A DNA stretch of 64,000 nt from Tractidigestivibacter sp050946515 (GTDB lineage: Bacteria > Actinomycetota > Coriobacteriia > Coriobacteriales > Atopobiaceae). The stretch lies in contig NZ_JBMNUX010000009.1 of NCBI RefSeq assembly GCF_050946515.1, positions 25,736 to 89,735 on the forward strand, given 5' to 3'. A model generated the notes under the pieces. The model was not told the DNA's origin and made no database searches. It saw only the letters and a list, made by a program, of their open reading frames with translations. The position numbers and the translations under genes were made by a program. Positions 17,407 to 29,290 of the stretch are shown here, piece after piece; the stretch's first letter is position 1; every line of letters starts with the position of its first letter.

Positions 17407-18180
17407 GTGGCAGCAGAGAAGAGCAGCGAAAACAGCAATGACAAGAGCAAAGGCGCCGGCGACAGCAAGAATGCCGGCGCCTTGGATAAGGGCGCGTTCT
17501 TCTCCGATTTGCTCTCTTCGCTCAAGAAAAACAAGGTGCTCGTTGCCATCATTATTGCGCTGACAATTTTTGGCGGTCTTCTTGAGGATGTCCTAACCGG
17601 CGACATCATGCGCTTGGACACCTATGCATACCAGCTCTTTGTTGTGACGCTGCGCTCAGATGCGCTGACGCCGCTCATGGAGGGCTTCTCGTCTTTGGGT
17701 TCGCCCATCGTTGTCATAGTGATGGCAGCCATACTTGCCGCCTTCGCCCCCGGCAGGCGCCCCGGCTATTGCGTTGCGATCAACGTTGTCTGCGCCCTAG
17801 CGCTCAACCAGCTTCTGAAGAATCTCATCCAGCGCCCCAGACCTGACGGGTTTCGTCTTGTTGCCGAGACGGGCTATAGCTTCCCCTCTGGCCACTCGAT
17901 GATTTCGATGGCATTCTTCGGGCTTATCGTGTGGATGATTTGGCACTACGAGCATGACCGGGTGCAGAGGTACGGTTGGTCAATCTTCTTCTCGATCATC
18001 ATTCTTTGCATTGGCGTCAGCCGCATTTACCTAGGCGTTCACTACGCATCTGACGTGCTTGCGGGATTCTGCGTGTCATTTCTCTGGCTCGTCTTCTACA
18101 CCCGAGTGGTGGTCCCGCCACTTATGCGCATGCCCGAGCCCATCAAGGCTCAAGACAGCCCGCGCTTCAATGACCGCTAG
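17407..18180 (+). CDS. PAP2-family membrane phosphatase
   Basis: Membrane lipid phosphatase of 257 aa, candidate for undecaprenyl-pyrophosphate or phosphatidate dephosphorylation. A charged, low-complexity N-terminal tail of about 35 residues is followed by five or six membrane helices. The three PAP2 signature motifs are present: KNLIQRPRPD, PSGHS, and SRIYLGVHYASDV with its catalytic His. The frame also opens at GTG 17380 and 17401, but the GTG at 17407 has AGGGAG at seven bases and is preferred. The last four bases overlap the convergent phosphoesterase gene. Confidence 0.88.
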   Translation: MAAEKSSENSNDKSKGAGDSKNAGALDKGAFFSDLLSSLKKNKVLVAIIIALTIFGGLLEDVLTGDIMRLDTYAYQLFVVTLRSDALTPLMEGFSSLGSPIVVIVMAAILAAFAPGRRPGYCVAINVVCALALNQLLKNLIQRPRPDGFRLVAETGYSFPSGHSMISMAFFGLIVWMIWHYEHDRVQRYGWSIFFSIIILCIGVSRIYLGVHYASDVLAGFCVSFLWLVFYTRVVVPPLMRMPEPIKAQDSPRFNDR

Positions 18181-18647
18181 TCCTTCGCAAGTTTGATAAT
18201 TTCCGCCGAAAGCACGCGGCCATCGTCGCAAATGATACGTCCCATCGTTGGACCTGCAGCTCCGCGAGGATGCGTTGGGCTGCCAGGGTTCATGATCCAT
18301 GTACCGTTTTTGCGGTCGTACTCTACATAGGGGCGATGCGTGTGACCACAAATGGCGATATCGCAGGTCACAAGGTCTAGGCGCTCGCGATAGTGGCACA
18401 CCTGCCAGCGCATGCCACTTGCGTAAAAAATCTTGCGGCGGCGGACTTCGGGACCATAGTCGCAGGCAAAATCGTTATTGCCCAGACACATCTGCACCGG
18501 GGCTATGCGCTCAAGCCTGCGATAGTCGCTCTCGGAGCAGATGTCTCCTGCATGCACGATCGTGTCGGCACCCACGAGCTGCTCTAGCAGCTCGGGCGAC
18601 AGATAGCCATGGGTGTCCGACACGATGTCGTATCGTTTTTCGCTCAT
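18177..18647 (-). CDS. YfcE/MJ0936-type metallophosphoesterase
   Basis: Cytoplasmic phosphodiesterase of 156 aa from the small calcineurin-like family. Metal motifs in order: VSDTHG near residue 9, HAGDICS near 32, LGNND near 57, CGHTHRP near 103; the NPGSP motif near 123 is the family hallmark. Start chosen at the ATG at 18647, 14 bases after the response-regulator stop, as the longer frame runs back into that gene. It ends the glycosyltransferase-lytS-lytR operon. Substrate unknown; relatives cleave bis-p-nitrophenyl phosphate in vitro. Confidence 0.88.
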   Translation of the reverse strand: MSEKRYDIVSDTHGYLSPELLEQLVGADTIVHAGDICSESDYRRLERIAPVQMCLGNNDFACDYGPEVRRRKIFYASGMRWQVCHYRERLDLVTCDIAICGHTHRPYVEYDRKNGTWIMNPGSPTHPRGAAGPTMGRIICDDGRVLSAEIIKLAKD

Positions 18648-18660
18648 GCGCAGGGATGCC

Positions 18661-19380
18661 TTAGTTGCCAAGCAGGCGCTTGACGGCGACGGTCTTGCGG
18701 CGAGCAACGGGAATCATCTTCCCATTGATGCCCTTGATGCACAGCTGGAGAATGCCAGACGGAAGCGGGTCGTAGCCCTCAACGTAGTTAAGGTTCACGA
18801 TATAGCCGCGGTGTACTCGGAAGAAGCCATGGGGCTCAAGTCGTTGCTCAAGCTTTGCCAGAGAAATCGTAGACAAGTAGCGCTCGGTCTCGCCGGTGTA
18901 GATGCATGAATAGTCGTCCTTGGCCTCGATATAGCGAATCTGGTCGGGAGAGATAAAGAGCTTGCGACCATTCTTGACCACGGGGATGCGCTCGGTAAAG
19001 CTGAAGTTCTTGGGCTGCGGCTTGATGCGCTCCTGCACCTTGTCAAGTGCTTGAATGAGGCGCTTGGTCTCGACGGGCTTCATCAAATAATCAATCGCAT
19101 TCACGTCGAAGGCCTCAAGCGCGTATTCGCTGTACGCCGTAACGAACACAACAGCGGGCGGCGTTTTAATCTTGTGGAGGGCCTCGGCAAGCTGCATGCC
19201 ATTGGTCTTGGGCATGGAGATGTCCAAAAAGATGACGTCCGGGCGGCTGTCCATCAAACTCTCAATTGCTTCACGAACGCTTGAGGCCTCGGTAATGGAT
19301 TCGACCCTGCCCGTTTCTTGCAAAAGATACTTGAGCTCGGAACGCGCCGGCTCCTCGTCGTCAACGATCATTGCGCGCAT
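18661..19380 (-). CDS. LytTR-family response regulator
   Basis: Transcription factor of 239 aa. The N-terminal receiver domain (residues 1-120) has the acidic pocket DDEEP, phospho-acceptor Asp in VIFLDISMPKTNG near residue 55, VTAYSEYAL and the lysine in YLMKPVE. The C-terminal LytTR DNA-binding domain (about 140-239) contains IRYIEAKDDYSCIYT and FFRVHRGYIVNLNYV. It follows the LytS-type kinase by 68 bases and is its obvious partner. LytTR regulators often control cell-envelope or autolysis genes; the glycosyltransferase at the head of the operon fits that. Confidence 0.93.
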   Translation of the reverse strand: MRAMIVDDEEPARSELKYLLQETGRVESITEASSVREAIESLMDSRPDVIFLDISMPKTNGMQLAEALHKIKTPPAVVFVTAYSEYALEAFDVNAIDYLMKPVETKRLIQALDKVQERIKPQPKNFSFTERIPVVKNGRKLFISPDQIRYIEAKDDYSCIYTGETERYLSTISLAKLEQRLEPHGFFRVHRGYIVNLNYVEGYDPLPSGILQLCIKGINGKMIPVARRKTVAVKRLLGN

Positions 19381-19448
19381 TAGAAAGAACCCACCTTTCG
19401 CAGCTGCTTTTTCTTCTCAGACCTATTCTTTCCGTTTGCTATTGTAAC

Positions 19449-20795
19449 TTACTCAGAATCTTCGTTGTGAAGCGCAAACACGGCGCCGCCAAGGCGCAGC
19501 GTGACGCAGGTTCCCTCTCCTGGCTTTGAAACGATTTCAACGCCGGAGCCTTCGCCAAAGAAGCGCTCGATGCGGTCGGCTACGTTCTTCAGCGCGATAC
19601 CCGTTCCGCCCTGACCGGATGATGGCTTTGTGGCAGCCTCAAGCAGCCTGTCTGCCGCCTCCTGCGTCATTCCAAGACCGTCGTCCGCCACGGCCACCAG
19701 CACGTCGTCACCATCGGTTGCCACGTGAATGTCAATGTGCAGCGGACCTTCCTCTCGCATGGCATGTCGCACGGAGTTCTCCACGATTGGCTGCACGAGG
19801 AATGCCGGCACCATAAGGCTGCTGCACCCCTCCTCGACGTATTCGTGCTCGATGATACGGTCTTCGCCAAAGCGCGCCTTCTCAATCAGCAGATAGCGAC
19901 GAGTCTGCTCGAGCTCGCTTGAGAGCGGAATCAGCGATGACTCGGAATTCTCAAGGGAGCGACGGTAGAAGACGGCAAACTCGCGAAGCAAGTCGCGCGC
20001 CTTTGTGGGGTTGGTACGCGTAAGCGATGCGATGGTATTGAGAGTGTTGAAGAGGAAGTGTGGGTTTATCTGCGCTTGAAGCGCCTTGACTTCGGCACGA
20101 GCCGTAAGCTCTGCCTGGCGGTCAAGCTCATAGGAAGAGAGCTGCGTGGAGAGAAGCTCGCCGAGCCCCTTGGCAATGGCCAGCTGCGTGCGATCGATAT
20201 CGGTTCCCGATCGGTAATACAGCTTGATGGTTCCAACGGGCTTGTCCTGCACAAGAAGCGGCGTCACAATGCCAAAGGCAGTGGCGCCATCCTTTCTTGT
20301 GATGCCCGAGCGCTTCACGCTCTGATTGCTCTCGTCCATTGAGACGAACGTCTCCATACGCTTGCTTTCAAGAACTTCGAGCGTCGTCGGGCTGTTTGGG
20401 GAGCCGGCAGGATACGAAACCTCATAGACGCCTTGGTAGGCAAGCACGGTCTTGGTGTCAGTGACGGCAATGCCCACTGCGTCCGTTTCGGGCAAGAGAA
20501 GGGAGCAGATCTTCTCGGCCGCCTCGGGCGTCAAGCCATTTCGGCAGGTCTTGAGCGTTTCCGAGGCAATACTGAGGGTGCGCTCCGTTGCCTGAGCCTG
20601 CATGTTGTCGGGCACAAGGTTGACGGTCCCGAACGCAACAATCACAAGCGCCAGCCCCGCGCCGGACAGAGTTGCCGCCACGATATTACCTGTTACGATG
20701 CCCCATGCCAGCAGCATCAAGAGCAGCACGGCAAAGATGCCGAGAATGACGTTCGTACGATTCAGCACGGGTCTGATTTGCTGCTTGATGCTCAT
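19449..20795 (-). CDS. LytS-type sensor histidine kinase
   Basis: Membrane histidine kinase of 448 aa. Two adjacent hydrophobic helices (about residues 14-62) are followed by a GAF-like sensor region (75-200). The His_kinase domain has the phospho-acceptor PHFLFNTLNTI near residue 248, and the ATPase domain has PIVENSVRHAM (N box), VADDGLGM (G1) and GGTGIALKNV (G2). The start ATG overlaps the glycosyltransferase stop (ATGA) and has AGGAGG inside that gene, so translation is coupled. It pairs with the LytTR regulator. It lacks the multi-helix 5TM sensor of staphylococcal LytS. Confidence 0.92.
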   Translation of the reverse strand: MSIKQQIRPVLNRTNVILGIFAVLLLMLLAWGIVTGNIVAATLSGAGLALVIVAFGTVNLVPDNMQAQATERTLSIASETLKTCRNGLTPEAAEKICSLLLPETDAVGIAVTDTKTVLAYQGVYEVSYPAGSPNSPTTLEVLESKRMETFVSMDESNQSVKRSGITRKDGATAFGIVTPLLVQDKPVGTIKLYYRSGTDIDRTQLAIAKGLGELLSTQLSSYELDRQAELTARAEVKALQAQINPHFLFNTLNTIASLTRTNPTKARDLLREFAVFYRRSLENSESSLIPLSSELEQTRRYLLIEKARFGEDRIIEHEYVEEGCSSLMVPAFLVQPIVENSVRHAMREEGPLHIDIHVATDGDDVLVAVADDGLGMTQEAADRLLEAATKPSSGQGGTGIALKNVADRIERFFGEGSGVEIVSKPGEGTCVTLRLGGAVFALHNEDSE

Positions 20796-22015
20796 GCGTT
20801 CGACCTCCTGAGGGCAACGGAGGCAGACTTCAGTATCTCGGACTGCAAATAGCGATCGTCCCAGAGCCCCGCCGCGACATCCTCCCAGGAAGCCGCAAAC
20901 GACAAATAACGAGAAGCGTTTGCCTTCGCATAGGCATCGGCTGAGCCAATTCCCCTGGTTAGTATCGAGAAGTACTCGCCGTGCTCGTCTGTGGCCAGGA
21001 AGCGCCGGAATGCAGTGCTGCGCACGTTGGAGCGAGCCCGACTAGAGAGCCATGGTCCTGGATAGGGCATCAGCGATTCAGGGGTGACTTGGCGCAGCTC
21101 GCGGCGGGTGTTCATAAATTCGAGCTTGCGATATTCATAAAACCAGCGATAGACGTCCTGCATGAAGATTGAGGGCGTCGGCGCCATCTCCTCGGGAGGC
21201 TGCATGCGCACGGAGAGCACGTTGTCAAACCAGACGTCAAGCCCGTGGTAGCGCAGATTGAGAAGATAGTCGAGGTCTTCTCCGCGCGTGATGTAGGGGT
21301 CAAACGGCACCTTGGTGAATGCCGCAGCATGAAGCGCGCAGCATCCCCCACAGAGGTAGTTGGAACGAACGATGCGCGTCGGCGCCGTCAGGTAGCGGCG
21401 CATCAGGTCGTTAAAACTTTCATGCTTGGTCCAGTGACGCTCGCTCCACGACGTGTCGACCTTCGCATAAGGAGAGCCGTCTGGACGTACGTAATAGCCG
21501 CTCTTTGCGAGAATGCGCAGGTCCTGGCGCGTGTAGGCCCCAAGACCATATATTGCGTCAATAAGAAAATCCGGAGAAAGGGCAACCTCATCGTCGTCCA
21601 TAAAGACGATGGAGTCATGCCCGAATATGCAGGCAAGCGCAAGACCCATATTGCGGATGGCGCCATAGCCACGCATAGACGTGGTGTCTCCGCCCCCCTT
21701 GCCAGAAATCCGCGCAATCTGTCGAACGACGCACTCGCCCTCAAGGCTGCCGATTGCCATTGCATTGAGTGCTGGATGCGAGCGACAAATGCTGTTTACG
21801 CGCGCCCGCGCAGAATCCTCGCAAGAGTGGGGAGCAACGACAAGCACGATGACACGCAGCACGCCACGAACATTCTCAAGCGAGCTCAGACAATTCTCGA
21901 GCTCTGGAAGGGGCTTGGTGACCGGCGTTGCATAGTCGTACGCCCCCGGCGCGCGAGGGTCCTTTTTGTCTGCCCCGTCGGTCCAATACGAGGGAATTAC
22001 GATGACTGGGTTCAT
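20792..22015 (-). CDS. Family 2-like glycosyltransferase
   Basis: Putative GT-A glycosyltransferase of 407 aa, cytoplasmic or peripherally membrane-bound. The N-terminal strand VIVIPSYW and the acidic metal-binding motif VFMDDDE near residue 140 mark the nucleotide-sugar domain. MRGYGAIRNMGLALA just before it resembles the acceptor-side helix of family 2 enzymes, and GEDLDYLLNLRYHG near residue 255 fits the catalytic-base motif. No membrane helices are seen. It heads an operon with a LytS/LytR pair, an unusual partner. No good ribosome site precedes the ATG at 22015; a 14-bp palindrome overlaps it. Donor and acceptor unknown. Confidence 0.82.
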   Translation of the reverse strand: MNPVIVIPSYWTDGADKKDPRAPGAYDYATPVTKPLPELENCLSSLENVRGVLRVIVLVVAPHSCEDSARARVNSICRSHPALNAMAIGSLEGECVVRQIARISGKGGGDTTSMRGYGAIRNMGLALACIFGHDSIVFMDDDEVALSPDFLIDAIYGLGAYTRQDLRILAKSGYYVRPDGSPYAKVDTSWSERHWTKHESFNDLMRRYLTAPTRIVRSNYLCGGCCALHAAAFTKVPFDPYITRGEDLDYLLNLRYHGLDVWFDNVLSVRMQPPEEMAPTPSIFMQDVYRWFYEYRKLEFMNTRRELRQVTPESLMPYPGPWLSSRARSNVRSTAFRRFLATDEHGEYFSILTRGIGSADAYAKANASRYLSFAASWEDVAAGLWDDRYLQSEILKSASVALRRSNA

Positions 22016-22028
22016 TGGTGCACCAATC
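22015..22028. repeat. Palindrome ATTGGTGCACCAAT at glycosyltransferase start
   Basis: A perfect 14-bp palindrome whose left end overlaps the ATG of the glycosyltransferase gene (complement of 22013-22015). It could be a protein operator or an RNA hairpin limiting initiation. Confidence 0.5.
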
Positions 22029-22388
22029 GCCTAGCGCCTGCAAATGGGGAGAGTCAAACAGAGAATCGGCGACTTGCAGGAAAAGCGCAAATTGCTGGCA
22101 GACACGATGACCTCCCAATACCCACGCACCAATGTGCGGCCCTCAATCTCAATACATACTAACTCACTAGGGGCAAGGTTCTGTGGCATTGGATATGTCG
22201 GTTCGAAGAGTTGGGCATTCTGTCGATAAGGCAACCCCCAGCAGCGACCCCACTAATAAAACGTTGCACTTTCCCGGATGTTGAAGCCCACTGGTCAGTT
22301 GAGCATATGGAGCCTAGAATCGGGCGTCAGAAAAAGGGCCCCGACCAAAGTCGGAGCCCTTCTGTAGTGCTACCTGTGCAGCAGAAGC
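22016..22388. other. Intergenic region between nifJ and the glycosyltransferase operon
   Basis: 373 bases between two leftward transcription units. It contains the nifJ terminator (22334-22361) and must contain the glycosyltransferase-operon promoter. GCACCAAT occurs twice, at 22021-22028 within a 14-bp palindrome and again near 22126. A 67-codon leftward frame (22031-22234) is present, but no family signature or ribosome site supports it. Confidence 0.5.
22334..22361 (-). terminator. Rho-independent terminator of nifJ
   Basis: Stem aagggccccgac / gtcggagccctt (12 positions, one C-A mismatch) with loop caaa, followed by TTTTC on the minus strand. It lies 28 bases past the nifJ stop. Confidence 0.85.
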
Positions 22389-25925
<3,537 letters not shown>

Positions 25926-25985
25926 ATCCTCTCCTTCTTAGCGATGCGGTTCACCAATAGAACCGGTAATGCCGAGAACTTGCAT

Positions 25986-26005
25986 CCCCAAGACTAGCCT
26001 TGGGG
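25986..26005 (-). promoter_or_regulatory. Leader hairpin upstream of nifJ
   Basis: CCCCAAG-actagc-CTTGGGG forms a 7-bp stem about 60 bases before the nifJ ATG. A second small repeat (ggttc / gaacc, about 25949-25965) lies closer to the gene. These could structure the 5' leader or act as an operator; no known riboswitch consensus was recognised. Confidence 0.35.
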
Positions 26006-26187
26006 ACCAAACGATGGATACGCGCCTTGCGCATACCCAATCGAAGTCATAATACCGCAACTGCCTTCTTTCAAAACAATTGCATGCGCCATTCTCTGGC
26101 TAGAAAGTAAGCGAAAATACCCCCTTCTAGCTAGGGTTTATTGGAATCGTTCCCAGACAAGGATCCCCACTCGATGACTCTCGCCGC

Positions 26188-26904
26188 CTACCTGCGATGA
26201 CGCTTGTCGACCGAGTCAAGAAGCTTTTGGTAGCCCTGGGCGAAGCGCTCTCCAAGCTGCCCGCCCGCGTCGCTCGCACACACGACTCCGTGCTCGTCGG
26301 AAACGAGAAACGCTTCATCAAAATCGATAGCACCCGTAAGAGCCCGGCTCACCAGCTCCCCGTCATATTCAACGGAAAGGCCGACCGTCGAGGCAAGGTC
26401 GCTGATGAGGCTCGCGGCACCAGAGACATTCGCGTCTCGGTCGATGCCCATCACCAGATGATTATCGCGAGAAACACAAAGCGTCTCGGGAGCAACGCCC
26501 GTCTTTCTCGCCTCCGAGAGCGCATCCTGCGCACGAGCAGCCAAAACGGCAAGCGTTGGCTGCTCAATCGGCTCATAAGGACCCACCGTCATGACTGCTT
26601 GGCCCTTGTCGTCCAGAACAATCATGAGGACCCCGTCGGGATTCTCGGCCGCACCGTCAAAGAGCGTCCACTCAATATGCTGCTTCGCCCAGCCGATGAG
26701 CTGCGACGTCACGGGACGACCCATCACTGTTCTCCGAGAAAGCGCGCGTAGGTGGCGGTTTTCAAGGGGAAGCGTCTTCGAGGCCAAACGCCAGCGCAAC
26801 ACGAGCTCGGGATTCCCCAGAACAAACTCTTCCTTCTTGCCCGTGTTCTCACCCTTGGCATCCTCGCCCTCGCTGGGCTTTGCGCCGTTTTCATTCCGGC
26901 TCAT
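26188..26904 (-). CDS. Conserved hypothetical protein
   Basis: Cytoplasmic protein of 238 aa that I do not recognise. The first 25 residues are charged, low-complexity and probably disordered. The rest is a mixed alpha/beta domain with Val-rich strands such as GVLMIVLDDKGQAVMTVGPY near residue 90 and DEAFLVSDEHGVVCASDAGG near 195, plus NHLVMGIDRDANVSGAA near 150. These three repeats of a strand-Asp-turn-Gly pattern suggest duplicated units. There is no signal peptide, membrane helix or metal motif. Ribosome site AAGGGGAGAG. It lies downstream of a divergent promoter region shared with the GNAT gene. No function is proposed. Confidence 0.75.
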   Translation of the reverse strand: MSRNENGAKPSEGEDAKGENTGKKEEFVLGNPELVLRWRLASKTLPLENRHLRALSRRTVMGRPVTSQLIGWAKQHIEWTLFDGAAENPDGVLMIVLDDKGQAVMTVGPYEPIEQPTLAVLAARAQDALSEARKTGVAPETLCVSRDNHLVMGIDRDANVSGAASLISDLASTVGLSVEYDGELVSRALTGAIDFDEAFLVSDEHGVVCASDAGGQLGERFAQGYQKLLDSVDKRHRR

Positions 26905-27143
26905 GCTCTCCCCTTCCGTGGTTCTTGGGCCAACAATTGTATCCTTCCTCAGTCTGAAAAAATCAATTCGCGAACGGTAGGCAAATTGCCGCGAGCGGCT
27001 GCGCTCTAAAGCGCGTTCACCTGAGGTTCACATACGATGGCAGACCGGCAAAACGCTTTGAGGCTAGTGCTACGGTGCCTAGAAGCACGCCCGTCCGTGG
27101 CTTATCAGTTCGTACCCGCAAGCAAGCATGAAAGGACAGTTCC

Positions 27144-27755
27144 TTGGCAAGCGCAATCACGTTTCGCCCGTTCATGACAAGCGATTTCGAACCGCTGGCG
27201 CGGCTCTCGCAATCGCTTTGGTATCGCATGGGCACGCCGGAGGTGTGCGCGGCCGCCGCGGCGGCAGATCTTGCAGGCTACCTTGCCGAAGCAAGCTACC
27301 GCATCGTCGCCGAGAAGGACGGAACGCTTGTCGGCGCAACACTTTGCGGCATGTCGGGGAACGAGCCTTCCGATGCGGCGACATGGCGCAAGCGTCAGAA
27401 AAAGCTTCGCGTTGCGACGGGCACCAACCCAGGCGACGGCGGCGTTACCCAAGCTGAGGAGCGCTTGACCGCCGAGTATTTGGAATCCGGCCGGCCCGAG
27501 ACCGACGCGGTCATCAAGCTCCTGGCGCTCGATCCTGCCACGCAAGGCCAGGGAGCCGGTGGGCGCATGCTCGAGATGGATCGCACGTACTTGCGCAGCT
27601 TGGGCGCGCGCGGCTATTTCCTGCTAACCGACGACGACTGCGACTACTCGTTCTACGACCATAAGGGCCTTGCGCGCGCCGCGACGCACGCCCTTGCGAC
27701 GCGCGGCGGAGCAAACGGTAGGTTCAACGTCTATATCTATTCGGAGCGCTTCTAA
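27144..27755 (+). CDS. GNAT-family N-acetyltransferase
   Basis: Acetyl-CoA-dependent N-acetyltransferase of 203 aa, cytoplasmic. The acetyl-CoA-binding loop is visible as LDPATQGQGAGGRML near residue 132 (Q/R-x-x-G-x-G/A), preceded by the strand DAVIKLLALDP and followed by GYFLLTDDDCDYSFYDHKG, the usual beta-bulge and Tyr. An insert of about 40 residues between the first strands (GNEPSDAATWRKRQKKL) is longer than the minimal family. Start is TTG at 27144 with AAAGGA upstream; an ATG at 27174 is an alternative. It ends one base before gluQRS. Substrate unknown. Confidence 0.85.
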   Translation: MASAITFRPFMTSDFEPLARLSQSLWYRMGTPEVCAAAAAADLAGYLAEASYRIVAEKDGTLVGATLCGMSGNEPSDAATWRKRQKKLRVATGTNPGDGGVTQAEERLTAEYLESGRPETDAVIKLLALDPATQGQGAGGRMLEMDRTYLRSLGARGYFLLTDDDCDYSFYDHKGLARAATHALATRGGANGRFNVYIYSERF

Positions 27756-27756
27756 C

Positions 27757-28788
27757 ATGGCCGGCACCCCCACCCCCTCGTTTGGTGCAGGCGACAAGCG
27801 CCCCCCGACAGGACGCTTTGCCCCCACCCCGTCCGGACGCATGCACCTAGGCAACGTTTTTTCCGCCCTTCTCGCCTGGCTCTCTGCCCAGAGCGAAGGG
27901 GGCCGCATAGTGTTGCGCATTGAGGACCTCGATCCTCGCGCGCAAAACCCCGCTGCCTCCGACCTCCTGATGAGCGACCTGGATTGGCTGGGTCTTGGAT
28001 GGGCCGAGGGTCCGTATTACCAGAGCAAGCGTGGCGAAATCTATTCCGACGCCATCAAGCATCTGAGCGACCTTGGACTTACGTACCCCTGCTTCTGCAC
28101 CCGCTCAGAGCTGCATGCGGCTACGGCGCCGCACGCCTCGGACGGAACCTACGTGTATGCAGGCACCTGCCGTGGACTTTCAGCGGAAGAGATACGTCGA
28201 CGCTCTGCCGTGCGACCTCCAGCCACTCGCCTGATGGTGCCAGATGCCGACGACCCGGCAGGGGCTATCAGCTTCGTCGATCTTGCCTTTGGCGAGCGGC
28301 GCGAGGTGCTTGCCAAGGAGTGCGGGGACTTTCTGGTACGCAGAAGCGATGGCGTCGTCGCCTACCAGCTTGCCGTGGTTGTGGATGACGCCCTCATGGG
28401 CGTGACGCAGGTTGTTCGCGGTCGCGACCTCTTGGGATCGGTTGCTCGGCAGATGTATTTGCAGCGACTGCTTGGATATCCCTCCCCTACATACGGGCAC
28501 GTCCCCCTCCTGATGGCGCCAGACGGAAGGCGCCTCTCAAAGCGGGATAGCGACCTTGACCTTGGCGTCATTCGAGAACGAGGAGTCAGTCCCCAGAGAA
28601 TAATTGGCATGCTGGCCTCTCTTGTTGGGCTTGCCGAACCAGGAGAGAACGCATCTCCCGACGAACTCGTAGAGCGATTCTCATGGAGCAAGATTCGATC
28701 TAACCTCGATGACATAGTTGTTGATGATGGGCTGTTGAGAAGAAATGGCCTTTACGGAAGTTTTTCTGCAGTAAGAGAAAAAGCATAG
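27757..28788 (+). CDS. gluQ: Glutamyl-Q tRNA(Asp) synthetase
   Basis: Truncated glutamyl-tRNA synthetase paralogue of 343 aa that attaches glutamate to queuosine at position 34 of tRNA-Asp. The N-terminal class I signature is FAPTPSGRMHLGN (HIGH-like) near residue 22, and ALEDLD-type IEDLDPR follows. A zinc-type Cys cluster is visible: CFCTRSEL, then Tyr and Cys in YAGTC. The KMSKS-like loop is RLSKRDSD near residue 260. The anticodon-binding domain is missing, as in GluQ. Start ATG at 27757 is one base after the acetyltransferase stop. Queuosine synthesis genes are not in this window. Confidence 0.9.
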   Translation: MAGTPTPSFGAGDKRPPTGRFAPTPSGRMHLGNVFSALLAWLSAQSEGGRIVLRIEDLDPRAQNPAASDLLMSDLDWLGLGWAEGPYYQSKRGEIYSDAIKHLSDLGLTYPCFCTRSELHAATAPHASDGTYVYAGTCRGLSAEEIRRRSAVRPPATRLMVPDADDPAGAISFVDLAFGERREVLAKECGDFLVRRSDGVVAYQLAVVVDDALMGVTQVVRGRDLLGSVARQMYLQRLLGYPSPTYGHVPLLMAPDGRRLSKRDSDLDLGVIRERGVSPQRIIGMLASLVGLAEPGENASPDELVERFSWSKIRSNLDDIVVDDGLLRRNGLYGSFSAVREKA

Positions 28789-28835
28789 TTGTGACGGACC
28801 GACATTGTGGAGTATGATGCTCTGGCATGACGTTC

Positions 28836-28927
28836 GGAGAGCTGACCGAGAGGCCGAAGGTGCTCGCCTGCTAAGCGAGTATAGGGCGCAAGCTCTATCT
28901 GGGGTTCGAATCCCCAGCTCTCCGCCA
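28836..28927 (+). tRNA. tRNA-Ser (anticodon GCT)
   Basis: Acceptor GGAGAGC pairs with GCTCTCC, anticodon loop CTGCTAA gives GCT, a long variable arm is present and TTCGAAT is in the T loop. CCA is encoded at 28925-28927. Confidence 0.97.
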
Positions 28928-28972
28928 GATTGTTCCGCACTGCCCAGGTTATCCCGCGGCGGTCGCGTGGAA

Positions 28973-29016
28973 ATGAGAGGGGCGAGCTCGGAGTTATCCG
29001 ATGTTCGCCCCTCATT
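28973..29016 (+). terminator. Terminator-like hairpin after tRNA-Ser(GCT)
   Basis: Arms aggggcga (28978-28985) and tcgcccct, extended by atg / cat with a two-base bulge, are followed by a CATTTTG tail. Likely terminator of the tRNA transcript. Confidence 0.7.
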
Positions 29017-29140
29017 TTGTCCTGCAGGCATGGACAGGACTGGCCGCGTCAATCCGCTAGCGTCGCAGAATATGACGAAATCGTGAAGGCAATTTTTCCT
29101 TGACTCTTCCGTTCTGATGAGTATTATGGATTGTCGCAAT

Positions 29141-29217
29141 GCGGCGTTACCTCAGCTGGATAGAGGACCTGACTACGAATCAGGGCGTCATAGGTTCGAA
29201 TCCTATACGCCGCACCA
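29141..29217 (+). tRNA. tRNA-Arg (anticodon ACG)
   Basis: Acceptor GCGGCGT pairs with ACGCCGC; the anticodon loop CTACGAA gives ACG, the substrate of the TadA encoded at 13168-13674. TTCGAAT is in the T loop and CCA is encoded at 29215-29217. Confidence 0.97.
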
Positions 29218-29226
29218 CGCAAGATC

Positions 29227-29255
29227 ACAGCCTAGACTTATGTCTGGGCTGTTTT
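29227..29255 (+). terminator. Terminator of tRNA-Arg(ACG)
   Basis: Stem acagcctagac / gtctgggctgt (11 positions, one mismatch) with loop ttat, followed by TTTGCT. Confidence 0.8.
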
Positions 29256-29290
29256 GCTATAAAACGGGCTTCTCTCCCTCCCCATCTGCC

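Noticed and set aside
22031..22234. 67-codon leftward frame upstream of the glycosyltransferase
   Set aside because: No ribosome site or family feature; it probably covers the operon's promoter and leader.
29227..29255. Possible small RNA after tRNA-Arg
   Set aside because: It is a simple hairpin plus T-run directly after the tRNA and is explained as its terminator.
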